From CADCTM01 sp049671305 (lineage in GTDB: Bacteria > Cyanobacteriota > Cyanobacteriia > Cyanobacteriales > Coleofasciculaceae), in NCBI GenBank assembly GCA_049671305.1, contig JBATUR010000124.1, forward strand, positions 1-13,562: a DNA stretch of 13,562 bases, in the 5' to 3' direction. Below the pieces are notes generated by a model. It ran no database searches and was not told the origin of the DNA. It saw only the letters and a list, made by a program, of their open reading frames with translations. The stretch's first letter is position 1, and the number at the start of each line of letters is the position of its first letter. Positions 1 through 7,012 of the stretch are shown one piece after another. A program made the position numbers and the translations under genes.

Positions 1-120
1 TTGCTGCCGATGGGAAAAACGAGCATCCCAGGTGCCAACTGTTTGCCCAACGGCGATAATTTTGGCTTGCTTTTCAGCATCAATACCTGGTGGAAAGCGG
101 TAATCAATTTCTATTGTCAT
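1..120 (-). CDS. mtnW: RuBisCO-like protein, probable 2,3-diketo-5-methylthiopentyl-1-phosphate enolase (5' end only)
   Basis: The gene starts at an ATG (complement of 118-120) and stays open for 40 codons to the window edge, so only the N-terminus is visible. Residues 12-31 (GIDAEKQAKIIAVGQTVGTW) closely match my recollection of the N-terminus of Bacillus subtilis MtnW, which has a G-x-D-x-E-K-x-A...G-x-T-V-G-x-W pattern. MtnW is a type IV RuBisCO homologue that enolises diketo-methylthiopentyl phosphate in methionine salvage and does not fix CO2. A functional MtnW-type protein is known in the cyanobacterium Microcystis. The minus-strand mtnD at 6458-7012 supports the assignment. With 40 residues no active-site residue can be seen, so another RuBisCO-like subtype remains possible. 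Confidence 0.72.
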   Translation of the reverse strand, partial: MTIEIDYRFPPGIDAEKQAKIIAVGQTVGTWDARFSHRQQ

Positions 121-418
121 ATTTTTAATTTTGTTAGAGCTAAACTTATTTTTTGAGTAATATCTGTTGTTAAAAGAATTTTTATTTGTTTAAAGTTTTG
201 CCTTTAAAAATTATTTAATAAGAGAATATTTCTGCCTACGCCAAATCGCGTAGACGATTCAGCAAAAATACTGAGGTTACTCTGCCTTTAGCATAGATGA
301 AATGGATAGTCGAGACTTCAAATGTAACTTTTCTGGGCGTTAAGATTCGATTGTTAACTGCTGTGAGGGACATCTGCCAAACCTAACCAGTTGTTAATGT
401 TTGCCAAGAAATAACCTT
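121..418. promoter_or_regulatory. Divergent intergenic region between mtnW and tpsA
   Basis: These 298 AT-rich bases separate the starts of the minus-strand mtnW and the plus-strand tpsA, so they must hold both promoters. I see no convincing -35/-10 pair, riboswitch or small gene. The one clear structure is a short inverted repeat, CTACGC (236-241) and GCGTAG (248-253) around a 6-base loop. It resembles fragments of the short dispersed palindromic repeats common in Nostoc-type genomes. No good Shine-Dalgarno precedes the tpsA start. Confidence 0.5.
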
Positions 419-2329
419 ATGTCAATACTGTCATCCAAGTCAATGCTGAAAGCCCAAAAACTTCTTGGACTTTTAGCTTTTTTCAGCTTGCTACCCATTT
501 CTGCACAAGCACAGTCAATTATACCAGCATCGGATGGTACGGGTACAGTTGTTAATCATCAAGGCAATCAACTTAATATTGCTGGTGGTACTTTTTCTGG
601 AGATAGAGTAAATCTTTTTCATAGTTTTAGTCAGTTTGGTCTAAATCCTAACGAAATTGCTAACTTTATTTCTGATCCCAATATTCGTAATATTTTAGGA
701 CGGGTGACGGGAGGAAATGCCTCGCTTATTAATGGATTAATTCAAGTAACGGGAGGAAATTCAAACCTTTACTTGATCAATCCTGCGGGGACAATTTTTG
801 GTAATAATGCTCAGTTAAATATTCCAACCTCATTCAGTGCAACAACAGCAACAGGAATTGGTTTTGGTGGTAATAATTGGTTCAATGCCACGGGGACAAA
901 TAATTATGCAGCATTAATAGGAAATCCTAGTAGTTTTGCCTTTAATCTCAGCCAACCTGGAAGTATTATTAATGCTGGTAATTTGGCAGTTAAAGAAGGG
1001 CAAAATCTTAGTTTAATTGGCGGCAATGTCATTAATACTGGGACGCTGACTGCACCAGGGGGAAATATTACGATTGCTGCCGTACCAGGTTCTAGTAATG
1101 TGCTGATTTCTCAACCGGGAACTGTTTTAAGCTTGCAGATTAATCCTAACAATACTTCTAACTCAGGCATTAATCCTGGATCTTTAGCACAATTAATTAC
1201 AGGTAGTGGTACTACTCAAACGACTGGTGTAGCTGTAAATAGTGCAGGACAAGTTGTGTTGACAGGTTCGGGAACTATTATTCCTGAAGGAGGAACAGCA
1301 GTAGCTAATGGTACTCTTAATGTTTCACCCCCCCAAACTCCCCTTTACCAAGGAGAGGTTGGCGGACAAGTCAATGTTTTGGGTGACAAAGTTGGTGTAA
1401 TTGGTGCTAATATCAATGCTTCTGGTAACAATGGCGGCGGTACAGTGTTAATTGGTGGAGATTACCAAGGTAAAGGCACTGTTCCCAACGCATCTCGTAC
1501 TTTTGTTAGTAGTGATTCTGTTATTAATGCTGATGCCATTAATACAGGTAATGGTGGAAGAGTTATTGCTTGGGCGGATCAGTCGAACCGCTTTTTAGGA
1601 ACTATTACAGCACGAGGCGGCAGTCAGTCTGGTAATGGCGGGTTTGTCGAAGTCTCCGGCAAGGAGAATTTGGACTTCCGGGGGAATGTTAATACCACTG
1701 CGGCAAATGGGAATGCGGGAATGTTACTGCTTGACCCAACAAATATTACGGTAATTAATGGACCGGGTTCCTTTACTTCACTTGCACAGGTAGATGATTT
1801 TGCCGATCCAGATGTCGGGGACAATACGATTGATGCGGCTCTGATTAATAATGCGGCAACGAATGTGACGTTGCAAGCGACGAATGATATTACTTTCAAT
1901 GCGCCTGTAACGATGACAGGTGCGGGGGTAGGATTGACTGCCTTGGCGAATCGCAATATTAATGTGAATGCCAATATCACTACCAATAACGGCAACGTTA
2001 CCCTGACTGCGGATGCAGATAATCTTAATGGTGGGGCGCTGACAGTTAGCGGAGCAACGATTTTTACGGGTACGGGGGCAATTACTCTTACAGGTAAAGG
2101 ATTAGATGGTGCGCCAGGAAGTATCGGCGGTGATGGAATTACGTTGAATGATAGCCAGTTAATTAGCAGTAGCGGCAATATTTCCCTCACCGGGACTGGT
2201 GGTGCTGGCGGGGTAGGCACGGATGGTGCTGCTGGGGCAACTGCAACGGGTGGTGCTGGCGGTATTAGGGGGGCTGATGCTCTTAATGATAAGGGATGGT
2301 GGCATCGGGATTGTCGTTACCAACAGTAG
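419..2329 (+). CDS. Two-partner secretion exoprotein TpsA (filamentous haemagglutinin type), 5' part ending at a frameshift
   Basis: This is the secreted partner of a two-partner (type Vb) system. From the ATG at 419 a signal peptide of about 31 residues runs to an AQA|QS cleavage site. An in-frame TTG at 401 would add six residues; I prefer the ATG although its ribosome site is weak. The TPS (haemagglutination-activity) domain follows, about residues 42-185 of this start. It carries the cyanobacterial-type blocks NILGRVTGG, NGLIQVTGGNSN, INPAGTIFG and ATTATGIGFG that TpsB recognises and that seed beta-helix folding. Repeating beta-helix strands (pattern xGxxxLTGTGG) fill the rest. The last residues (KGWWHRDCRYQQ) do not fit the passenger and end at TAG 2327-2329. 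The passenger clearly continues in the next frame, so this is the front of a broken gene. The predicted stub should still be secreted. Confidence 0.88.
   Translation: MSILSSKSMLKAQKLLGLLAFFSLLPISAQAQSIIPASDGTGTVVNHQGNQLNIAGGTFSGDRVNLFHSFSQFGLNPNEIANFISDPNIRNILGRVTGGNASLINGLIQVTGGNSNLYLINPAGTIFGNNAQLNIPTSFSATTATGIGFGGNNWFNATGTNNYAALIGNPSSFAFNLSQPGSIINAGNLAVKEGQNLSLIGGNVINTGTLTAPGGNITIAAVPGSSNVLISQPGTVLSLQINPNNTSNSGINPGSLAQLITGSGTTQTTGVAVNSAGQVVLTGSGTIIPEGGTAVANGTLNVSPPQTPLYQGEVGGQVNVLGDKVGVIGANINASGNNGGGTVLIGGDYQGKGTVPNASRTFVSSDSVINADAINTGNGGRVIAWADQSNRFLGTITARGGSQSGNGGFVEVSGKENLDFRGNVNTTAANGNAGMLLLDPTNITVINGPGSFTSLAQVDDFADPDVGDNTIDAALINNAATNVTLQATNDITFNAPVTMTGAGVGLTALANRNINVNANITTNNGNVTLTADADNLNGGALTVSGATIFTGTGAITLTGKGLDGAPGSIGGDGITLNDSQLISSSGNISLTGTGGAGGVGTDGAAGATATGGAGGIRGADALNDKGWWHRDCRYQQ
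2217..2329 (+). other. Frameshift zone joining the two halves of tpsA
   Basis: The downstream frame is open only from 2217, because a TAG in that frame lies at 2214-2216. The upstream frame stops at 2327-2329, so a +1 correction must fall between them. Candidate slippery tracts are G4 (2234-2237), G6 (2268-2273) and AAGGGA (2291-2296). Reading the first frame through 2290 gives a plausible passenger (RGADALND), whereas the second frame there gives hydrophobic LMLLMIRD. From 2295 the second frame gives DGGIGIVVTNSSI, which matches neighbouring beta-helix repeats. The most economical reading is one extra G in 2293-2295. A sequencing error, a recent mutation or a phase-variable tract are all possible. 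Confidence 0.75.
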
Positions 2330-4322
2330 TATCACTTCTACAAGCGGTCTGATTGCTTTAACTGGCACTGGTGGTGGTGGTGGCGGCAACGGCGGTGGTG
2401 GCGGTGGTGGTCGTGCTGGTACGTCAGGTACAGTTGGCGGCAGTGGAGGACAAGGAGGAGATGGGTTTAATGGCAGTGGAGGCGCTGCTGGTGGCGGTGT
2501 TGTAAGTAGCAGCAACGGCAGTGGTGGTGGTATTGGCTACGGTGGTGGCGGCGGTGGCGGTGGCGGCAACGGCGGCATTGGAGGTACAGGTGGAGTGGGT
2601 GTTGCGACACCCGGTAGTGGCAACAATGGTATCAGTGGAGGCTTCGGTGGCGGCGGTGGCGGCTCTAACGCATTAGGTGGAAATGGAGGTACAGGTAACG
2701 GTAGTGGTGGCATTGGTACATCTTCCAGCTCTCCTCCTGGACAGGGCGGTGGTCCTACTGGCTTCGGTGGTGGTGGCGGTACCCCTAACTTCTGTAATAC
2801 CTGCATCGGTGGCAGCGGCAAAGGTGGTAATGGCAGTGGAGCCGCTGGTGGAGGTGGCGGACAAGCTGGTGGCAATGGTGGCACGGGCAGCGGTGGTGGC
2901 GGTGGCGGTGGCGGTGGTGGCGGCAACGCTAGTACTGGCGGCACTGGCGGCACTGGTATCCTATTGACGAGTGGTTATACTGCCAATGCTTCTGGCAATC
3001 TCACTTTGACTGCAACTGGCGGGAATGGCGGCATTGGCGGCATTGGTGGTGGCGGCGGTGGTGGTGGTCTTGCAGCCGGGGGCGGGCAGGGTGGCAGTGG
3101 TGCTGCTGGCGGCACAGGTGGTTTGGGTATCTCCCAAGCAGCCGGCTTTCAGCAGCGGACAATTACTAGCATCAGCGTCTCAGGTGGCGATGCTCAAAGC
3201 ACCACGGTTAATACTGCTTTCACTACTCCTGTCTCTGCCACTGTCCTCGACCAAAATAACAATCCTATTCCTAATGTCAGCGTCACTTTTACAAATCCTA
3301 GTACAGGTGCGTCTGGTAGTTTGGGCGGCACGACGCTACTCACTGATGCTGTTGGCGTGGCAGCTAGTCCCGTGACTGCCAATACAGTTGCAGGTGGCTA
3401 CATAGTTAATGGTCAAATTACTGGTTTGAGCATCTCTCCGGCAAACTTTAACCTGACTAATAATCCAGGAGCAGCTAACATCATTAGCATCACAGGCGGC
3501 AACTCGCAAAGCACTGATGTCAATACTGCTTTTGCTACACCTGTACAAGTTTTAGTTACTGATCAATACGGCAATCCAGTTCCTAATACTAGCGTTACTT
3601 TTGCCGCACCCAACAGCGGGGCATCAGGGACTTTTGGCAGTGGCACAACAGTCACGACTAATACCTCTGGTGTGGCAACTAATACTTTGAGCGCTAACGA
3701 TACTGGCGGTACTTACACTATTTCAGCACGGATTGCTGATCAAAGTATTGCTCCTGTCAATTTCAATTTGACGAATAATGCTGTACCAACGCCTGTACCA
3801 ACTCCAATACCAACACCCGCACCAACTCCAACGCCTGTGCCAACTCCAATACCAACACCCGCACCAACGCCTGTGCCAACTCCAATTCCCCCCCCACCTG
3901 CTAATACCCCATTTAAACCTAATGATGAAATAGGGCGTTCTGTTCAGCAAAGAAACTCAGATCTTGGCGCTCAAACACAGCAAACTGTTGTCTCATCTTC
4001 CGGTATTCTCGCCTGTTCTTTCTCTAGTGAGTCGGGCGAACTACTTAAAGATTATCTACCGACAATTGCTGGATATATGAATGATAAAGGCGGTAGTTTG
4101 TCAATAAATCTCAATGATTTGTTGGCTAATTGTAGTCAAGAGTTGCTAAATTTAATCGGCAATCGGACTATGTTTAAGCAGCAGGTTATGAAGGAAGTTA
4201 ATCAGTCAATTGGTGCTGATTATGTTGGGCTCGTTAATGTTCGCTTTGAAAACGTAGCGGGTAAACTAATGGCAATTGTTGATGTTGCCAAATCTTCTAC
4301 TCCCGTGTCTGTTAAAAAGTAG
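2223..4322 (+). CDS. TpsA exoprotein, 3' part: Gly-rich region, two Ig-like repeats, Pro-Thr stalk, Cys-containing C-terminus (frameshifted)
   Basis: This frame continues the passenger of the upstream half and has no signal peptide. The ATG at 2223 is only the first in frame, and genuine passenger sequence starts near 2295. In order it holds a beta-helix repeat (about 2295-2370), a glycine-rich low-complexity region with runs up to 11 Gly (about 2370-3135), and two tandem Ig-like repeats of about 100 residues (3159-3779). A Pro-Thr stalk (3786-3914) and a C-terminal region of about 135 residues that I do not recognise complete it. A CNTC motif lies at 2793-2804. Two cysteines at 4014 and 4131, 39 residues apart, lie in the C-terminal region. 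The organisation suggests a long surface adhesin or fibre. About 700 codons stay open with intact domains, so the frameshift is recent, regulated or an artefact. Confidence 0.85.
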   Translation: MVLLGQLQRVVLAVLGGLMLLMIRDGGIGIVVTNSSITSTSGLIALTGTGGGGGGNGGGGGGGRAGTSGTVGGSGGQGGDGFNGSGGAAGGGVVSSSNGSGGGIGYGGGGGGGGGNGGIGGTGGVGVATPGSGNNGISGGFGGGGGGSNALGGNGGTGNGSGGIGTSSSSPPGQGGGPTGFGGGGGTPNFCNTCIGGSGKGGNGSGAAGGGGGQAGGNGGTGSGGGGGGGGGGGNASTGGTGGTGILLTSGYTANASGNLTLTATGGNGGIGGIGGGGGGGGLAAGGGQGGSGAAGGTGGLGISQAAGFQQRTITSISVSGGDAQSTTVNTAFTTPVSATVLDQNNNPIPNVSVTFTNPSTGASGSLGGTTLLTDAVGVAASPVTANTVAGGYIVNGQITGLSISPANFNLTNNPGAANIISITGGNSQSTDVNTAFATPVQVLVTDQYGNPVPNTSVTFAAPNSGASGTFGSGTTVTTNTSGVATNTLSANDTGGTYTISARIADQSIAPVNFNLTNNAVPTPVPTPIPTPAPTPTPVPTPIPTPAPTPVPTPIPPPPANTPFKPNDEIGRSVQQRNSDLGAQTQQTVVSSSGILACSFSSESGELLKDYLPTIAGYMNDKGGSLSINLNDLLANCSQELLNLIGNRTMFKQQVMKEVNQSIGADYVGLVNVRFENVAGKLMAIVDVAKSSTPVSVKK
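2370..3135 (+). repeat. Glycine-rich low-complexity region (PE_PGRS-like) inside tpsA
   Basis: About 255 codons are dominated by GGT and GGC with Asn, Ser, Thr and Ala between them, giving repeated GGxGG units. The longest run is 11 consecutive glycines at about 2890-2922. The stretch is much richer in GC than its surroundings. One ordinary beta-helix unit (GILLTSGYTANASGNLTLTATGG, split here as GILLTSGYTANASG plus NLTLTATGG, about 2955-3025) interrupts it, so polyglycine loops appear to be inserted between helix rungs. Such simple DNA is prone to slippage and length change. Confidence 0.85.
3159..3779 (+). repeat. Two tandem bacterial Ig-like domains in TpsA
   Basis: Two protein repeats of about 100 residues occupy 3159-3455 and 3471-3779. 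Both share the order GG-x-x-QST-x-VNTAF-x-TPV, DQ-x-x-NP-x-PN-x-SVTF, a GASG turn, and a final NFNLTNN strand. By eye they are about half identical. The pattern fits the invasin/intimin Big_1-like family, in which such domains are rigid spacers holding an adhesin tip away from the cell. Identity at DNA level is lower than at protein level, so the duplication is not recent. Confidence 0.78.
3786..3914 (+). repeat. Pro-Thr stalk built from 42-base tandem repeats
   Basis: Unit one (3786-3827) and unit two (3828-3869) are each 42 bases, encode PTPVPTPIPTPAPT and differ at two positions. A partial third copy follows and ends in a C-run (3887-3895) encoding prolines. The product is an extended Pro-x-Pro linker between the Ig-like domains and the C-terminal domain. 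The near identity of units implies recent copy-number change. Confidence 0.9.
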
Positions 4323-4571
4323 CATCGTCTATCGGTAGGGATACGATATTATCGTGTCCCTACAACAAGAAAAATCAACAAAGTTGTTAAGATTTTTTTA
4401 TAAATATCCTGACAATTGATTAAAGTCTTGTAAATAATAATATGTATTCAGGGCAAATAGATAATTGCAAAATTCTATTTGTTTCTCCTCTAAGCCATCA
4501 AAAAAAAATAACGGAAAAGTGCCTACTAGTTCAAAGTTTTCGTTCATTAATTAATAGGATTGTAAATAGAT
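4323..4571 (+). other. Intergenic region between tpsA and tpsB
   Basis: These 249 AT-rich bases contain the 29-base palindrome at 4335-4363 and otherwise nothing I can name. A T-run at 4395-4401 follows only a weak four-base stem (CAAC/GTTG), so I do not call it an intrinsic terminator. The gap is long for a co-transcribed pair. Either tpsB has its own promoter here or the palindrome lowers tpsB expression relative to tpsA. Confidence 0.5.
4335..4363. repeat. 29-base palindrome, GTAGGG...CCCTAC hairpin
   Basis: GTAGGGATACGATA pairs with TATCGTGTCCCTAC around a single central base. Twelve or thirteen pairs are possible, with one G-T wobble at 4342/4356. Palindromes with GTAGGGG...CCCCTAC ends are widely dispersed in cyanobacterial intergenic regions, and this looks like a diverged copy. 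It lies 12 bases after the tpsA stop and could act as an mRNA-stabilising or attenuating hairpin. Confidence 0.7.
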
Positions 4572-6365
4572 ATGCGTTTCACTCTGCAATTGAGCGTATT
4601 AGCAGGGATCTTTTCTATGGGAATTTTACCCTGTTATGCTACTACGCCTGTCTCTTCTGATGCTGATACTAAGTTGCAGCAAGAAGATTCTGCATCATTC
4701 TCTCTCCTCCAAACTGCCCAAACATCACCTCTAAATCAACCGGAAAATCTGCAACCTAATCCAAATCGTGACCGCTTTTTACAACCTCAAACTCCCTCAC
4801 TTCCTATACCCAAACCAACCGAAATTCCAGTTACTCCTACTCCAACTTCTGAACCAAGTACTGATACTAATATCGTCCCAATTCAGGTAAAACGAATTGA
4901 GGTAGTAGGTAGCACTATATTAATAGAACAACTCCAAAAGATAATAAAGCCGCTGGAAGGACGTACTGTAACTTTCAACGAACTTACTAATGCTGTTGAA
5001 GCAATTAATAAACTTTATCTAGAGCAAGGCTATACGAGTTCTAGAGCAGTTTTAGAACCACAAACCATCGCAAATGGTATTGTCAAAATTCTTGCTGTTG
5101 AAGGCTCTATAGAGCGGATTGAAGTGGAAGGAACGCGACGACTGAATCCAAATTATGTACGATCACGTGTCAAATTGGGAGTAGGAACACCCCTTAATAC
5201 CAATAAGCTAGAAGACCAATTACGACTATTACGAGCTGATCCTCTATTTAAAACTGTAGAAGCAACTTTGCGTTCTGGTAGTGGGGAAGGTAAAAGTATT
5301 TTAGTGGTGCGAGTGGTTGAAGCAAATCCTTTTCAAGCTAACCTGAGCGTTGATAATTATTCGCCTCCAAGTATCGGTTCTGAACGATTAGGAATTAATG
5401 CCAGTTATCGCAATTTAACAGGAAATGGGGATGTATTATCTGGTTCTTATTATCGAACAACTACGGGCGGTGCAGATGTTTTTGATTTTAGTTATCGTGT
5501 ACCTTTGAATGCGATGAATGGTACTTTGGAATTAAGAGCCGCGCCAAATCGCAATAATGTCACTCAAGCACCTTTTAAAGCTTTGGATATTCGAGGCGAA
5601 TCTCAATTATATGAAATCAGTTATCGACAGCCATTAGTCCGCACAACTCGTGAAGAATTTGCCCTTTCTCTTGGCTTTGCTTACCAAAACGGTCAAACTT
5701 TTACCTTTGCCGGTCCCACACCTTTTAGTATTGGACCTGATGAACAAGGTGTTAGTCGTACTAGTGTCATAAAATTTGGACAAGATTATGTGCGGCGAGA
5801 CGCAGGAGGCGCTTGGGGGTTGCGATCGCTTTTTTCCTTTGGCACTGGTACACTTGACGCTACAATTAATCCTGATCCTATTCCTGATGGTCGTTTCTTT
5901 AGCTGGCTTGGTCAAGTTCAGCGCGTCCAAACACTTAATGATAATAACCTTTTAATTTTGCAAGCTGATCTGCAATTAACTCCTAATAGTTTATTACCTT
6001 CCCAACAATTTGTAATTGGTGGTGGTCAATCTGTAAGAGGCTATCGGCAAAATGTTCGAGCTGGTGATAATGGCGTGAGATTTTCAATCGAAAATAGAAT
6101 GACTTTGCAGCGAGATGAAATCGGTAATTCGGTGTTTCAGCTAGCACCATTTGTTGATTTAGGAACTGTTTGGAATGTGTCTGATAATCCTAATAAGTTA
6201 CAACGGCAAACATTTTTAGCAGGTGCAGGTTTAGGCTTAATTTATTCACCGCTACCAAAGTTGAGTTTGCGTTTAGATTATGGATTACCTTTAATTAATT
6301 TATCTGACAGAGGTAATAACGCTCAAGATTCCGGCTTCTACTTTAGCGCTAATTACCAACTTTAA
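4572..6365 (+). CDS. Two-partner secretion outer-membrane transporter TpsB (FhaC/ShlB family, Omp85 superfamily)
   Basis: This pore protein should recognise the TPS domain of the upstream exoprotein in the periplasm and translocate it across the outer membrane. A 23-residue signal peptide ends in CYA|TT. A Pro-rich linker (about 52-95) leads to two POTRA domains (about 103-178 and 180-250; note VKRIEVVGS and the GYTSSRAVLEPQT block). The C-terminal beta-barrel spans about 255-597. The loop-6 signature VRGY lies at residues 488-491 within GGGQSVRGY and marks a functional Omp85/TpsB barrel. The 597-residue length is normal. It ends in NYQL instead of the usual aromatic residue. A weak AGGA (4556-4559) precedes the ATG. 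The gene is intact although its presumed substrate gene is frameshifted. Confidence 0.93.
   Translation: MRFTLQLSVLAGIFSMGILPCYATTPVSSDADTKLQQEDSASFSLLQTAQTSPLNQPENLQPNPNRDRFLQPQTPSLPIPKPTEIPVTPTPTSEPSTDTNIVPIQVKRIEVVGSTILIEQLQKIIKPLEGRTVTFNELTNAVEAINKLYLEQGYTSSRAVLEPQTIANGIVKILAVEGSIERIEVEGTRRLNPNYVRSRVKLGVGTPLNTNKLEDQLRLLRADPLFKTVEATLRSGSGEGKSILVVRVVEANPFQANLSVDNYSPPSIGSERLGINASYRNLTGNGDVLSGSYYRTTTGGADVFDFSYRVPLNAMNGTLELRAAPNRNNVTQAPFKALDIRGESQLYEISYRQPLVRTTREEFALSLGFAYQNGQTFTFAGPTPFSIGPDEQGVSRTSVIKFGQDYVRRDAGGAWGLRSLFSFGTGTLDATINPDPIPDGRFFSWLGQVQRVQTLNDNNLLILQADLQLTPNSLLPSQQFVIGGGQSVRGYRQNVRAGDNGVRFSIENRMTLQRDEIGNSVFQLAPFVDLGTVWNVSDNPNKLQRQTFLAGAGLGLIYSPLPKLSLRLDYGLPLINLSDRGNNAQDSGFYFSANYQL
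5822..5829. repeat. HIP1 octamer GCGATCGC (one of five)
   Basis: The perfect palindrome GCGATCGC occurs here and at 7085-7092, 8419-8426, 10859-10866 and 11760-11767. HIP1 is hugely over-represented in many cyanobacterial genomes, so five copies in 13.6 kb point to that phylum. None lies in the first 5.8 kb, which includes all of tpsA, but the numbers are too small to build on. Confidence 0.9.
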
Positions 6366-6395
6366 TGATATAAAAGGAGTGCTTCGAGTCAACGC

Positions 6396-6422
6396 AGGGG
6401 CGCCCTCACGTTTTGCGCCCCT
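6396..6422. terminator. Hairpin between convergent tpsB and mtnD, possible bidirectional terminator
   Basis: AGGGGCGC (6396-6403) and GCGCCCCT (6415-6422) form a perfect 8-bp GC-rich stem with an 11-base loop. It sits in the 92-base gap between the stop codons of two convergent genes. No long T-run follows on either strand, so intrinsic termination is uncertain. The AGGGGCGC/GCGCCCCT core is also typical of dispersed cyanobacterial intergenic repeats. Confidence 0.55.
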
Positions 6423-6457
6423 ACAAGTCATTTTCTATAACTTCCTAATACCTTCCC

Positions 6458-7012
6458 TTAAACACCAACAGAAGAACGAAAGCGGATTTCTTGACTTGTA
6501 TATTCAGGCGTCCAACCTTCCATAGTTGTAAAGTAACGCACGGCTTTAATTTGTTGAGTTGAAGTTAGATAAAACCAATGTTCTGTATTTTCTGGCACAT
6601 TGATAAACTCTTCTTGTTGCACAGTCAACTCTACCTGGCTACCATCAGGGCGTACAAAACCAAAGATGCCTTCCCCTGCAACAATATAGCGAACTTCTGC
6701 ATCGGTATGATAGTGACATCGGTCAAATTTGGCAAGCAGAGTTTTTAAATTTGGTAATTTTGGATGTAGCACAATTAAGTCACGTGATTGATAGCCATCT
6801 GAGGCTTTAAGTTGCTCAAAATAGCCGTCGAGTGCTTGCAAAACTTGCTCTTTCTCTTCATCGCTCAAAGCATCTTTTGCCAGCAAATCTTTAATTTTTG
6901 GGTTATTGCCAATCGTCCAGGTATTTAACTGTATCTTGAGTGGGGACAGTTCCCGTGCAATATCACCTATCTGGGTATAAGTTGTTCCATCTTCAAGTTT
7001 TAAGATTGCCAC
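6458..7012 (-). CDS. mtnD: Acireductone dioxygenase (ARD), methionine salvage
   Basis: This cupin enzyme oxidises the acireductone 1,2-dihydroxy-5-methylthiopent-1-ene-3-one. With Fe2+ it gives the methionine precursor 4-methylthio-2-oxobutanoate plus formate. With Ni2+ the family gives methylthiopropionate, formate and CO. The four metal ligands are visible as H100, H102 and E106 (CHYHTDAEVRYI) and H145 (PENTEHWFYL). The 184-residue length is typical. The start is GTG, supported by a strong GGAGGT at 7018-7023 on the same strand. The gene is convergent with tpsB and divergent from the transporter at 7423. The next minus-strand gene downstream is mtnW, 6.3 kb away across the secretion locus. 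The metal, and so the product, cannot be read from sequence. Confidence 0.95.
   Translation of the reverse strand: MAILKLEDGTTYTQIGDIARELSPLKIQLNTWTIGNNPKIKDLLAKDALSDEEKEQVLQALDGYFEQLKASDGYQSRDLIVLHPKLPNLKTLLAKFDRCHYHTDAEVRYIVAGEGIFGFVRPDGSQVELTVQQEEFINVPENTEHWFYLTSTQQIKAVRYFTTMEGWTPEYTSQEIRFRSSVGV

Noticed and set aside
121..400. SAM-type riboswitch upstream of mtnW
   Set aside because: I looked because mtnW belongs to methionine metabolism, but saw no set of conserved helices in this AT-rich stretch.
2537..2953. Long minus-strand open frames rich in proline opposite the Gly-rich part of tpsA
   Set aside because: They are the complement of GGT/GGC glycine codons. Open length there follows from low-complexity composition, with no ribosome site or recognisable domain.
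4384..4401. Possible intrinsic terminator after tpsA (GTTG stem with T-run)
   Set aside because: The stem is only four pairs with a three-base loop, too weak for a terminator call.
4442..4660. 72-codon plus-strand frame before and overlapping the tpsB start
   Set aside because: It overlaps the signal-peptide region of a well-supported gene in another frame, and its composition does not look protein-like.
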